From Lactifluus volemus (taxonomy: Eukaryota > Basidiomycota > Agaricomycetes > Russulales > Russulaceae), in NCBI GenBank assembly GCA_022376515.1, contig WTXI01000046.1, positions 181,341 through 245,340 of the forward strand: 64,000 nucleotides of DNA, in the 5' to 3' direction. Positions 11,641-22,396 of this stretch are shown piece after piece. The notes under the pieces are model-generated. The model made no database searches, was not told the DNA's origin, and saw only the letters and a program-made list of their open reading frames with translations. A program made the position numbers and the translations under genes. Numbering within the stretch: the stretch's first letter is position 1; each line of letters opens with the position of its first letter.

Positions 11641-12045
11641 TGTAGATTTCGAACGCCTTTTTGTACGAAGAGCGTCTGCGCTGACCAGCTAATGGCGTAG
11701 GCGCGCTAAATTGCTAAATAAGTCCCGAATTATTAAGCCCGGCCCTAGAAAGCGTACACATAGCCCTCTGCGCCAGATATGATTGTTGACCCCAATCATG
11801 GACTTTCACCAGTACGTCTATCACACTCACTAGTTGTGCCAAAAGTGACCTATCAATTCTCGGAATAATCTTTACTCGGAGAAGATCCCCACTCCGTTCG
11901 TCCCGCCTCTCCCTATCGACCTGAGCTTTCCGATATCGACAGATGGTATATTCGAAGCTGAAGGAGAGATGGCCGAATGCAGTGCTGTCCTTCCTAACGG
12001 AAAATCAAATGAACAACACCAAGAAGGTCTGTCCTACATGCCCTC
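11641..12045 (+). promoter_or_regulatory. Upstream region and possible 5' exon of unit 2
   Basis: This is the conserved upstream region of the F-box units, with landmarks AAATAAGTCCC, ATTGTTGACCCCAATCATG and AGCTTTCCGATATCG. A short conserved reading frame begins at ATG 11969 (MAECSAVLPNGK). Reading to 12026, then a GT...TAG intron to 12079, would join in phase to RSVSQYAAIERLP of the main ORF. The same arrangement is visible in units 1 and 3, so translation may start here and not at the ORF's own ATG. Confidence 0.4.
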
Positions 12046-13971
12046 ATGATGTGTAGAATGTTGATTGACATGGGTGTAGTAAGGAGTGTCTCTCAGTACG
12101 CGGCAATTGAAAGGCTCCCCGATGAGGTTATCAGGGAAATATTCATCTTCGATCGACTCATTTTCATTTCCCGTCTGCAAAGCTACTGGCCCCCAAGGCA
12201 GCCGTGGGAATGGCATAAGCTCGTCCACGTATGTCGAAGATGGCGACATATTATTTTCGATTCATCCCGCTCCCTTAACCTGCAGCTCCTCTGCACTCAT
12301 GGGACGCCTGTGAAGAATAATTTAGATTACTGGCCAGCTTTGCCTATTGTCATGCAATATCCTCAAAGCTCGACATCCATTAACATTAACTACTCAAACC
12401 CAATCTCCGAGATCTCGGATGCAGACAACATAATGGCAGCGCTCCAGCATTCGGATCGCATATACACAATATGGCTAAACGTGACAACTCCACTCTTGGA
12501 AAAATTAACCACAGTACCACAGGACTCATTTCCCGCGCTTGAATACCTCGTACTGGAGACAGGTACTGATAATGGGTTTATCCTTCCTGAGGAATCTTTC
12601 GTAGGACCATTCCCGAACCTACATGTCCTCCATGTGGCCAGGATTGCATTTCCGGCGCTCCAGCGGGTTCTACTGTCGGCCAGGGATCTTGTTGACCTTC
12701 ATCTTGAAACACTACCGAGTAGTGGGTATATCACACCAGCGGCGCTCCTCACTTTCCTGCCAGTAATGACTCGCCTCGAATCACTCTTCCTTGATTTCCG
12801 TTCCCCCATTTCTCGACCCATCTTAGGAGGATACCGCCCTGCACCTCAAGGCCACGCGGTCCTCCTCGCTCTGAAATGGTTTACATTCTCCGGTGTTAGC
12901 GAAGATTTGGAGTGCCTTTTATCCGGGATCGACGCCCCTGGCATTGTGTACATCAATGTAACGTTCTTCAATCAGGCTACCATGTTTGATACCTCCCAGT
13001 TACTCCAGTTCATTTCTCGCACACAAACGCAAATGTCGCATGGTACGGCAGAGCTGTCTTGTTTAGAGGACGACATTTCCATGACCCTTACTCAACGAGG
13101 AAGGCCGCATCGAATGATGTTGAGGGTCCTCTGTATGCCACTAGATTGGCAACTGTCCTGTATGGCAGAGATCTTCGCCGAGCTTTATCCTATCGTCCGT
13201 GATATCCGAAGCTTTCACATCAACGAAATTCCAAGCGACTCAGTGCAAGATGATGTGGACCCTTCTCCGTTGTTGGAGCTTTTCCGCCCTTTCACAAATG
13301 TAGAGGACCTTTTTTTGCCTCACCACATCGCATCGCACGTCACGTATATCTTGGAACGGGAAGGGTTGCTGCCCAATGCGCGTGTGATCACCGGCGAGCC
13401 TTGGCCGCCGAGAGAGCCCACCCTCTCCTTACATCTCGCGCCGTGGCTGGCGGATAAGATAACCTCTGCCGACAAGCTACATGTCGTGTGGGACGTCTCA
13501 GAGCCTCCATCCAAGGCAAAGGGCATCTCAGGCAAGGACTTCTTGGTGGATATGAACGAGGCGTTCTCGTCCAATGTGACCGCGGTGTTTCCCGAGGCGG
13601 ACGAGATCGTCGTCGTTTACGACACTGGCCCCGCACAGGGCCTGATGCAGCCCATCAGGATCAAGAAGGAAATGGTATCGTGTGGAGATGTGTTTTGGGC
13701 GATCTACGAGTACTTTCAAAAGCCGATGTCGCCTGACGAGGTTGGCGTTATCAAGAGTCGGTCGGAAGATGACTATCGCAGGTTGCTCGAGGCGTACCAC
13801 CGTCGGTGCTTGCGCACGCCCGGTCTGGCGGATATCACCAGGCAACAAGGTGTGAAGCGCGTCGACTGCCTAGATGATCGCACCGCCTGGTGGGGGATGT
13901 CGCCCATTTGGGCTCCGGATGACACCTGGAGCCTACTCCTCCATTTGATGCCGTCGTCTTCTGGTGCGTGA
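12046..13971 (+). CDS. F-box protein with C-terminal DUF6699-like domain, unit 2
   Basis: This is a 641-aa intact ORF. Residues about 15-90 form an F-box-like domain (AIERLPDEVIREIFIF, then WEWHKLVHVCRRWRHIIFDSSRSL), the Skp1-binding module of SCF ubiquitin ligases. Residues about 90-440 are the leucine-rich substrate-facing part shared with all units. Residues about 455-625 look like DUF6699: LHLAPWL and VVWDVSEPPS, then VSCGDVFWAIYEYF, then LLEAYHRRC, and finally VKRVDCLDDRTAWWGM. This C-terminal domain is present only in units 2 and 3; the other units end in a Ser/Pro tail. DUF6699 has no known biochemical role that I can state. The start used is the first ATG of the ORF; a two-exon alternative from 11969 is possible. 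Unit 3 is the closest relative. The LINE lies just upstream and a Helitron end just downstream. Confidence 0.85.
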   Translation: MMCRMLIDMGVVRSVSQYAAIERLPDEVIREIFIFDRLIFISRLQSYWPPRQPWEWHKLVHVCRRWRHIIFDSSRSLNLQLLCTHGTPVKNNLDYWPALPIVMQYPQSSTSININYSNPISEISDADNIMAALQHSDRIYTIWLNVTTPLLEKLTTVPQDSFPALEYLVLETGTDNGFILPEESFVGPFPNLHVLHVARIAFPALQRVLLSARDLVDLHLETLPSSGYITPAALLTFLPVMTRLESLFLDFRSPISRPILGGYRPAPQGHAVLLALKWFTFSGVSEDLECLLSGIDAPGIVYINVTFFNQATMFDTSQLLQFISRTQTQMSHGTAELSCLEDDISMTLTQRGRPHRMMLRVLCMPLDWQLSCMAEIFAELYPIVRDIRSFHINEIPSDSVQDDVDPSPLLELFRPFTNVEDLFLPHHIASHVTYILEREGLLPNARVITGEPWPPREPTLSLHLAPWLADKITSADKLHVVWDVSEPPSKAKGISGKDFLVDMNEAFSSNVTAVFPEADEIVVVYDTGPAQGLMQPIRIKKEMVSCGDVFWAIYEYFQKPMSPDEVGVIKSRSEDDYRRLLEAYHRRCLRTPGLADITRQQGVKRVDCLDDRTAWWGMSPIWAPDDTWSLLLHLMPSSSGA

Positions 13972-14315
13972 TAGATCATCTATGTTTCTCTTTGGGCTCG
14001 AAATACCCCGCGTCTCACAGTTCGTCCGTCGTTGCTCAAAATGGGTGGAATCGTACGTTAATAGGTCCGAGCCATCATGCTGCTTGGTTACTCTCTACGC
14101 GTCCATCCATTTTTGGGTTTTGTTGTACTGTACTAGCGTTGACCTGTGCTCCGCACGGGGTCCAAGGCACAGGTGTTGGAAGAATGCAATGTATTCAAAG
14201 AGACTAGAGAAGTACATGAGGCTACAGCGAGAAACGTGTATTTTCTTGGAGACACAGTGTGAGTCAGAGACGTTTCCAACTGACATGAGGAAAACTGACT
14301 TGGCCTTAAATTAGA
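13972..14315. other. Spacer downstream of unit 2
   Basis: This spacer is nearly the same as 33438-33817 after unit 3 (landmarks CTTTGGGCTCGAAATACCCC and GTTGACCTGTGCTCCGCACGG). It has no ORF conserved in frame between the two copies and differs from the module downstream of units 1, 4, 5 and 6. Confidence 0.5.
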
Positions 14316-14430
14316 CAAGCTGAAGTTCAAGCTTATGGCTCGAACACCAGCTTGTTGGGGGCTGCACCCCCATATCCCCAACCGTCGTTGCAAACTTAAG
14401 TTTCCCGTTCCTAAGTGCTTTGGATCTCAA
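14316..14430 (-). mobile_element. Helitron 3' end fragment (unit 2)
   Basis: On the minus strand this ends ...GAACTTCAGCTTG followed by T, exactly like the 3' end of the complete Helitron at 9893. It shares the GC-rich hairpin GGGGGTGCAGCCCCC and the segment CAACAAGCTGG. The similarity to the autonomous element covers only the terminal 100 bp or so, as expected for a related non-autonomous element. The same fragment sits at the same place after unit 3 (33818), so it inserted before units 2 and 3 separated. Its 5' end was not found. Confidence 0.7.
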
Positions 14431-14880
14431 CTTGATGAGTAATTGTGCGAAAGAAAGACCCACTTGGGTGGGTGTTGGACTAGCTGGACACGCCCCCGGG
14501 CCGATAAGTTGATTTACACGTATAGGTGGTCGTGGGACGAGGCGGCTCAAGCGGCGGATGCATGTGTCCGGCTGGCGTGGCGTAGTTGGGTAGGGCAGAG
14601 GGATTACACTTCCCCTATAGACGCGCCAAGGCGAGGACGGGGGAGTTTGTGGGAAGTGCGAGTAGGCGGATGGCCGCTCGAGTGGCCCAGCTTTTGTAGG
14701 CGGTTCTGGGGGGAATGGCAGTCAGCCCCCATGCTTCCTCTGGTTCATATTAGCATATTTGCTTTTATTTTACATCACATCTTAGCACAGAGCCACAACG
14801 TGACTGACAAGATACTCTCAGAGTGGATATGCAATGGATTCGCAGAGTTTTTTTGTAGTACGTGAACCCTGCCTGTGAAT
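14431..14880. other. Unassigned stretch
   Basis: A + frame is open from 14443 to 14865 (140 aa, Trp- and Arg-rich), but I recognise no domain and no second copy. It starts where the units 2 and 3 similarity ends, so it may be the interior of the non-autonomous Helitron whose end is at 14316. I do not call a gene. Confidence 0.3.
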
Positions 14881-15235
14881 TCAGTTTCGCCGATCGCGGA
14901 CTGGGTAACTAACCAATTGGTGCTGAGTACGATCACAGTGAACTTGGGGTGAGATTGGAACAAGCGCACAACTTCCTGCTTCGACATGTCTACGGTTCGA
15001 GGATCAGCGATTCAGCGCACCGATTTTTGCGCTGGTGTGCCATGTTGACCACCGTTCTTCTCTCTGCAGCGGCCCATGAACTGGTCATGGCTGTAGTCAC
15101 CAAGAAGATCAGGTGCGCTCGAGCCAAACATCCCTCTTTGTTATTTGTGAAAATATTTGACTTGTTCGAACGTGGAAAGAGAGATTCCCATGATTGCTGT
15201 CGCACGGTCGCTAGCGATCAAGCGTAAAAGGTTCT
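14881..15235 (+). pseudogene. Sterol O-acyltransferase (ARE-like) 3' fragment, copy 1
   Basis: The translation contains FLLRHVYGS, AMLTTVLLSAAAHELVMAVVTKKI and HDCCRTVASDQA in different frames. It resembles the membrane-bound O-acyltransferase (MBOAT) region of fungal sterol O-acyltransferases, which esterify sterols in the ER; the His in AAAHELVM corresponds to the conserved MBOAT histidine. Stops and frame changes break it, and the N-terminal two thirds of the gene are absent. A second, longer copy lies at 16720-17260. The identification rests on motif recognition alone. Confidence 0.6.
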
Positions 15236-15853
15236 TACGCACATGACGATTGTGTGTTCTATTTATATGCAAGGACTGTAATGGCAACGAACAACGAGCT
15301 AAGTGGGGGTGCGCAACTCACCACTATTATTAATTTCCGCGGATCCTGGCACCTTCGGTTTTTGAAACCGATCCACCTCCCCTCGCACACAGTTCATTTT
15401 TAGGCCACATGGTAATATAAATGCCAGCTGTTTGAAGCAGAAAGCCACCGTGGTGCCACCGATTCTTAGGTCTTTTTTTTTGAGTAAATAATCCAAAAAT
15501 TGCGTAAAGCATAGGAAATATGGATGGGCCAGATTTTTTGCAGGACACGCGGAATTGTCCGAATGACGTGAAGAAGTCACCTTAGCGACGAGGTTGCCGA
15601 AGGCCGTCGATCTATTGATTTCTGATAGTGCTCTTCAGGCTCTTGAGACTGGTTTCCATCCCAGTCCTCCAGATAACACCCTCAGATCTGAGCCATGAGC
15701 AGACATGTATATTGGGAGTAGCTAAGACAAAAAGAGGGAAGGAACAACTACAAGACGAGACGAGATGATCAACAACGCGTGGATTGAATGAGCCGAAAAT
15801 TAGCGCTGCCAGGGGGAAGCGCCCTTCACGTGCATCCCACATTTGCGTGACAG
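15236..15853. other. Unassigned stretch between gene fragments
   Basis: Short ORFs only (up to 93 aa, minus). Nothing recognised. It contains no repeat shared with the F-box units. Confidence 0.3.
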
Positions 15854-16510
15854 TTATGTCAGCGTGTCCTGGCGCAATCTAAAGGTTGCATAAATCTTCG
15901 GGTGCTGGCGGACTCGGACCTGCCAGCGTGGAGAATCGAGTGGCACCGATTTCATGCAGCACTTCACAGAAGCGAGTCCCATTAATATACTGTATGCACC
16001 ATTTCCGTGATTTAACTTATAAGGCCGACGTAATCGCAAAAGCAAAATCAGATAGATGGTAGTCGGATTTCCGCTCACACTGGTGGTACTAAAGGACGTG
16101 ACGCGTGACTATGACTACACATGTGACCAACTCAAAACGCGTCTTGGGACTGGTAACAACAGCCAACGACTGACAGATGGCGAGAGATGGCGAGTGAATT
16201 GGTCTCCAGAAGAACGTGTGTTATAAACCCCTTTCACTAAGATCCTCCGCTCATCATTTATTACAGAAGCTGTCCGAGCCATGGCAGAGCCTTTCGAAGC
16301 CGTCACATCTCCAAATACATCTTGTGTCATTTTCTCAGATGCGTCGATACCGTTCCCGCTATCTTACAAACTACTCGACGATACAATGTCTGGCTTTCTT
16401 GCAGAGGTCAATGCCGCCGCGCACAACAATCAATCACAAAGACCAGCAGATCCCTTATCCGCTGGACTCAGCAAAGCTTGTCCGCGGAAGCAACAAAACC
16501 CATCACCTCC
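15854..16510 (+). pseudogene. Condensin subunit 1 (Cnd1) 5' fragment, copy 1, with flank
   Basis: This parallels 28030-28790. The leader (GGACGTGACGCGTGACT) and start region (ATGGCGAG...GAATT) match, but most of exon 1 is deleted. Exon 2 remains recognisable: AVRAMAEPFEAVTSPNTS, then after indels DDTMSGFLAEVNAAA. It derives from the N-terminal domain of the condensin non-SMC subunit 1. At the left edge a minus-strand frame begins MSGNPTTIY, matching MSGKPITIY at 28234, so the copied segment also includes the start of a divergent neighbour. From 16511 to 16720 nothing is recognised. Confidence 0.6.
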
Positions 16511-16719
16511 TGGGCATCCATCATAAAACTTCTCCCAGTCGTCTACTCAACATTCTCTCCTCAGTGAGCCAGTTTCTGAACCAGTTCCACCAGAATTGCT
16601 CCTCCAACTCTTCCCTCCAACTCATCCCCACCTGCGAGCTCCGCTCTAACGCTCTCTCCTTCTCCTCACGCCCACATCTGGCGTCCTCACTCAGCCTCGT
16701 TCACTAGTCTTGCTTTGGG

Positions 16720-17260
16720 TGGGAAAGGTTTGGTAGCTGGGATGTCGAACCCTGCCTGTGGTCATGCTTCTAGCCTTTCTCGCTTTTGCAGATGCGGCTC
16801 TTATGGGACTGGGTAACTAGCCACCAATTGCTTTTTCTACTTTGGTGCTGAGTATGGCCACAGTGAAAGTCAACTTTTTGGGTGAGTTCTCCCGAGATTC
16901 AAACAAGCCGTAGAAAATGTCCTGCTACGACACGTCTACGCGTCAACAATCAGCTCGTACTAATTTTCGCGCTCGCGTGCCATGTTGACCACCTTCCTTC
17001 TCTCCGCGGTGGCCCACGAACTGCTCATGGCCGTAGTCACCAAGACGATCAAGTGCGCCCCTGCCAAACCTCCCTCTTTGTCATTTGTGAAAATATTAAT
17101 TTGTTCGAACGTGGAAACAGATTGCATATTTTTTGCGCTGCAACTGATCCAGATTCCCATGGTCGCTGTTGCACGGTCGCTAGGGATCAAGCAGAAAAAG
17201 TTGTTGGGCAACGCGATGATCTGTTGGCGCTGTCCCTTTCTGTCCATAGAATACGTCTTT
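16720..17260 (+). pseudogene. Sterol O-acyltransferase (ARE-like) 3' fragment, copy 2
   Basis: This is a second and longer copy of the MBOAT fragment. AMLTTFLLSAVAHELLMAVVTKTIKC is split from FALQLIQIPMVAVARSLGIKQKKLLGN by what was an intron. The upstream part (GEFSRDSNKP) contains a stop. The order of motifs matches the C-terminal half of fungal sterol O-acyltransferases. The remainder of the protein is missing and the reading frame is broken, so it is a pseudogene fragment. From 17261 to 17638 there is no recognisable gene; that stretch is the immediate upstream region of the NWD gene. Confidence 0.65.
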
Positions 17261-17638
17261 TACGGATACTTTGTCTCGTGCGGGCTTTATCATTCGGGGA
17301 TCATAAATCCAGTATCTTGCAGTGTCGCTTATCACCTAGGTAATAACGTTTTGAAAAAGGCCCCTTGTCTTTATTCAAGCGTGAAGTGGTCAGATTCGGA
17401 AGCTCGAGACTCGAGTTACCCAGGAACATATGCTTATCGTGATTATCGATCATCACAAACGTGACCTTGCCGCCCGTGAGATGGGCCAGATGGCGCAAAC
17501 AAGGTGCCCTTAGAAGGCATAACGCCGGCACAGGCAAGGGCTCATGGTTACCTCAAGGCTCAACAACCCTCAACCTCTCCCGCTCGTCTTTCTCTTTCTT
17601 ACTCCCTTCAAGAGCTACCCAGATGACCCCACATCCGT

Positions 17639-20600
17639 ATGCCAAAGTCTCCTATCCCGATGTCTCCCGCTGTTAACCATTACTACAGCTCAGGTTCTCA
17701 AATCTCCGACATGAGGCACACTGGCAGCAGCCGCGCTCAGGTCACTTCAACGCAACCAGGCTCGCATCCGCTCCGGGTCACCGGTACGTACTCCCTTTGT
17801 GGTCATGTTCTGAGGGGTGACTTACTAAATCTCTTTCCCCTGCCAGTCCTCAGAGCGCGCAACGTTCCGCGTCTCAAGACCCTCCTCTGGAGAAAAGGAA
17901 TTTTTTATGTCACTGTGACTTGCGGGGCGACAACGAGGCAGACACGACCTGTGCAGAGAAGGGAGAACATCGTAGAATGGAACGAGGATCTAGACACCTT
18001 GTGAGAAATTTTCATATTTTATTTCTATTAATGGCTGAGTCTCCAGCAGCATTGTACAATCGCAATCTCATATCATAGTATCCCTCTATGTGGAAAGGAC
18101 CAAAGGGAAAGGCATCCTTATCGGAAATCAGATAATAGCCTGTGAACCAACTCACGGTTCGTCTCATGATTGTTTGGAATTTTACTCACGCTTCTGGCTG
18201 AGCACCCTACATGTAGAACTCGACATTGTTTTCGGGAATGCAGATGGACATTCGAAACAGCCGGCCACAGTCTTAACGATCACAGTGTCATCGAACGCAA
18301 GTTCCTCTCGGATAGCGACAGTCAACACCCCGAATCTCATACCGGGCAACCCTGTCACTGAAGGAGGCGTTACGCGTCACATTGTCCAATCTGACGCTGA
18401 AACCGCGCAACCCACGACAGTTGCCACTCCTCGATCTGATTTTTCCAAGACGGGTGACCTTCTCGTTGACAGCGGCAGCGGCACTCCTGTGGGAACAGTG
18501 CCGGACAGCCTGCCGGGGATGTCGCGTCATCCCGATCGCGCTGAGGAAGCTATGGATGCGGTCACAATATGGAAAAGTGCCGTTGATGTTGTGAAGCAGG
18601 TCGTGGACACCGTCAGTCCAATCCTCAAAGATGTATGTCCCATACCTTTCTTCTCTACTATTCACCGAGCTAATTGCTGCCCCTCAGCGTGCCAGATCGG
18701 CATCGGCTCAGCTCTCCAACATTCCCGAGGTGCGCGCCCTTGCCTTGTCAGATGAAATAGAACGCTCACCCTTTTTTTGGCTTGTTGGCAGACTTCGGTA
18801 CACAAGTTACAGCACGACGACGCCTTCCGATCACTACTTGAGACGATACTAAATGCATTTCAATTTACAAATGAGGACGGTTTGAGGAACATCGAACCAG
18901 AATCAACGCGAGCAAATATTCTCATTGAGATGCTGAAGTGCGTCTCCGAATGTGCCGATTCTATCACACCGTACGCGTTTGCCGCCGGATTGAATGCCAA
19001 GAGGGATGAACAAGTCGGTACGTTATCCTGACCTGACTTCTCCCATCGTCTCTTATCAACATGCGATTTTCAGCAAACCTGGCTTCGAACAATGTCGAAC
19101 GCCTCCGCAAGGCCGTCGTCCAACTACGAGATCTACGAGGACAATTCCTCGCAGATGTTGCTGTCCCCGCTGTCGCTCCTGTCCCTGAAATGCGAAACGA
19201 TGTACAGGAAACGGATATGTCGAATCAAGCATTAGATACTGGTGCGTCATTATGACAGTCACAAAGCCATCGATCATCGGTTTAACAAGAGTAAAAATAG
19301 AATTGAATGCAATAATCGGGGAAAGCCCTCTTTTGGGAGGATGGCGATTCAAAGATAGGCAGGGCTGCCATCCAGGCACACGCAAACATTTCTTGGACCA
19401 CATCGTCGAGTGGGTCAAGAATCCCGAATCCGATCGTGGCCTCCTTCTCCTTGGCAAGGCAGGCACGGGAAAGTCCTCCATTGCACATGAGATCGCACTT
19501 CAATTCGACGAGACGTCACGATATCTCAGTTCATATGTTGCTTTTGTGCGGAAGGAGAAAGCCAAGGAGTCCAACGACGAGGCTTATCATTTCTTTACGA
19601 CGCTTGCCCGCGGCCTCTCCGATCGCTATCCTCAGTTCAAGCTCGCCCTCAAGAGGGCCATTGCAAGTGATCCATCTTTTGGCACTACCCGAGATCCTCG
19701 TAGACTTTTTACACGGCTCCTCGTTATTCCACTCAAGAGCGTACCACTTGTTGATCCAATTCTCATCATCATCGATGGGTTGGATGAGAGTGGTATCACA
19801 ATTGGCGGAAATGCACTGCATACGTTTCTTGCCGAACGTCTCATCGACCTCCCGTCGAACATTCGCATCCTCATCACGTCGAGGTCGGAAGATGATATCG
19901 AACAGGCATTCGCCAAGGCGGAGTCCGTCCACACACTGTACATGGATGACGACCACATGGCTGCCAATACGACACAAGATATTAGCTTGTATATTCAGAG
20001 CAAGCTCCGCAAGGACGTGTTCAATGACCATGGTAGCAAGCTAGTGCAGGCGTCACAGGGCTTGTTTCAATGGGCGGCCGTTGCATGTGGTTTCATAAAC
20101 AGCCCTGCCAATCTTGGCCTTAGCTACAACGAATGTGTACAGCGTCTGTTGGCACCCTCTCGAGGTCTCAGTGGCGAAGGTCCGTTGGACAACTTGTACG
20201 AAGAAGTACTCCAATGGTACTTTAATTCAGATCAAACCCAAGTTCTGTTTCGGTCCATCATGGGACAACTTTTTGCTGCAGTCGAACCCCTCTCCATCGA
20301 CTCTCTGATTTCTCTGCGACAGCATGCACCGTTTGTTCACCCCGAAGATTCCAACCTGGTCCTCAGAATTCTCCGCTGTCTCGGCTCGCTGCTGAGTAGC
20401 GTCACTTCCCTTGATCAAACGCGCCCCATCCTTCCCCTCCATACATCATTCCGTGACTTTCTGACTAGTAAGACGAGCAACGTGTTTTATGTCGATCTTA
20501 CAGATGCCCACCATGATTTGTCACATTCCTGCCTTGGTTTAATGCTCGATGGCCTCAAATTCAACATGTGCAGACTTGAGTCGTCATATCTCGCCAACAG

Positions 20601-21908
20601 CGACGTCCCAGACTTGGAATCCCGAATCACCAAATATATTCCGTCTGCTCTACAATATGGCTGCATTTACTGGAGCGATCATTTGTGTCGTCGTCTTGCC
20701 TTCGATCACGAGGTGCTCAAAAAGGTTCGATCGCTCTTCGAAACCAAGTTTCTGTTTTGGCTGGAAGTGCTTAGTGTCAAGAGGAGTGTCGGCGTTGCTT
20801 CACGAGCATTGTCATCCCTGTCGGTGTGGTTGCTGCGAGAGGTATGTACACCGCATATTTGAATATGACATGTAGTGACTTGAGCGTGAAATCGCAATAG
20901 CGTTCACAAACGGAAGTGAAGAACTTGTTGGGATTGGTGAAGGATGGATCTTCATTCGTGCGGTATTTCGGAAAGGCGGTGGCTAGAAGTACACCACATA
21001 TCTACGTCTCTGCCCTGCCTTTCGCGCCAGCCTCTTCCCAGATCCTTCGTCAATACCTTCCCGAATTCCCTCGGACACTGAGGTTGGAACGCGGGCAGTT
21101 GTCGCATTGGCCTGAATTGGAAATGACGATTGAGGCACATGACGGCATTGTCTTTTGTGTTGCATTCTCCCCGGACGGGGAGCGTATCGCATCGGGCTCT
21201 TATGATCGCACGATTCGGCTGTGGGATGCCACAACAGGACAGATTATAGCCGGCCCGTTTACTGGACACACCGATTATGTCAGATCTGTTGCATTCTCAC
21301 CAGACGGGGAGCGTATCGCATCGGGCTCGGATGATCACACGATTCGGGTGTGGGATGCCACAACAGGACAGATTATAGCCGGCCCGTTTACTGGACACAC
21401 CGATTTGGTCTCATCTGTTGCATTCTCACCAGATGGGGAGCGGATCGCATCGGCCTCTTTTGATGACACGATTCGGGTGTGGGATGCCACAACAGGACAG
21501 ATTATAGCCGGCCCGTTTACTGGACACACCAGTTATGTCAGATCTGTTGCATTCTCACCAGACGGGGAGCAGATCGCATCGGGCTCGGAAGATCACACAA
21601 TTCGGGTGTGGGATGCCACAACAGGACAGATTATAGCCGGCCCGTTTACTGGACACACCAATTATGTCACATCTGTTGCATTCTCACCAGACGGGGAGCG
21701 TATCGCATCGGGCTCGGATGATCGCACGATTCGGGTGTGGGATGCCACAACAGGACAGATTATAGCTGGCCCGTTTACTGGACACACCGCTTGGGTCAGA
21801 TCTGTTGCATTCTCACTAGATGGGGAGCGGATCGCATCGGGCTCAAATGATCACACGATTCGGGTGTGGGATGCCACAACGGGACATATTGCCTCAAAAT
21901 GGAAATAG
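17639..21908 (+). CDS. C2-NACHT-WD40 NLR-like protein, 3' end lost to copia insertion
   Basis: This is an STAND-type signalling NTPase of the kind expanded in Agaricomycetes and related in architecture to the fungal HET-D/HET-E incompatibility proteins. Proposed exons, all phase-consistent: 17639-17783, 17847-18000, 18047-18632, 18688-18729, 18792-19017, 19074-19241, 19301-20841, 20901-21908 (1289 aa as it stands). A C2-like N-terminal domain (VLRARNVPRLKT ... YVTVTCGATTRQTR ... VEWNEDLDTL) is followed by a linker. The NACHT domain has Walker A GKAGTGKS near residue 492 and Walker B LIIIDGLDESG near 595. WD40 repeats begin near residue 1035, with a 43-residue period. The ORF stops at TAG 21906-21908 inside the retrotransposon LTR, so the normal C-terminus (27741-28015) is cut off. 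Truncated protein might still be made. Function in allorecognition or defence is inferred from the family. Confidence 0.85.
21148..21896 (+). repeat. 129-bp WD40 repeats, nearly identical
   Basis: Between five and six copies of a 129-bp unit each encode one WD40 repeat (VAFSPDGERIASGS ... IRVWDATTGQIIAGPFTGHT). The units are almost identical in DNA. Differences cluster at the residues after GHT (DY, DL, SY, NY, AW) and after IAS (SYDR, SDDH, SFDD, SEDH, SDDR, SNDH). This pattern is known from homogenised WD40 repeats in fungal NLRs, where the variable sites face the binding surface. Confidence 0.9.
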
Positions 21909-22062
21909 AACCGTGACAGGATCACGACGTGATGATAAGGGGAAAGGAGAGAAAAGTTATTGTATTGTTTTGCCCCAAAGTCCCCAACTTAAGTACTTGT
22001 GCAATAACTAATACATGTGATAAATGTGCGATGCTGGTGACGTCACGGTGCGAACATCATTA
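21897..22062 (-). repeat. copia LTR (3' LTR in element orientation)
   Basis: This 166-bp LTR begins AAATGGAAATAG and ends ATCATTA on the + strand. It contains the NWD ORF's new stop codon. In element orientation the ends are TAATG...ATTT, not the usual TG...CA. Confidence 0.9.
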
Positions 22063-22071
22063 CTCCTCCTC
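22063..22071 (-). other. Polypurine tract of copia element
   Basis: On the minus strand GAGGAGGAG directly precedes the 3' LTR, the expected position for the plus-strand primer. It supports the LTR boundary at 22062. Confidence 0.75.
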
Positions 22072-22396
22072 ATCGTACATAATTTGCATGTCCAAGACCA
22101 AGGTAAACAGAATGCCATGCGGCAAAAGAGAGTGAAAGTGTGCGAAGGTGTGCGCGAGGCAAAAAGAGCAAGGGGACCGCCGCGGCAGTAAAAGAAGGGA
22201 GAACGAGTTGTCGAAAAACATTATCAGGTGATTATCGAAGTAAGGTGTGGTATTCAGGTAGAGAAAGAGAAGGGGCCGATAGGCGGGAGAAGATGAAGAA
22301 AAAAGGTGCCGATAGGCGGGAGAAAATGAAGGGGCCGGTGAGGCCATGATAAGAGAAAAAACGTACCATCAATGCTCCTCCTCAGTGGGAACACAA

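Noticed and set aside
21900..22055. LTR boundaries set at the nearest TG...CA
   Set aside because: That choice gives no target duplication and leaves bases between LTR and primer-binding site. The CCTCA duplication, purine tract and primer-binding site agree on 21897-22062 instead.
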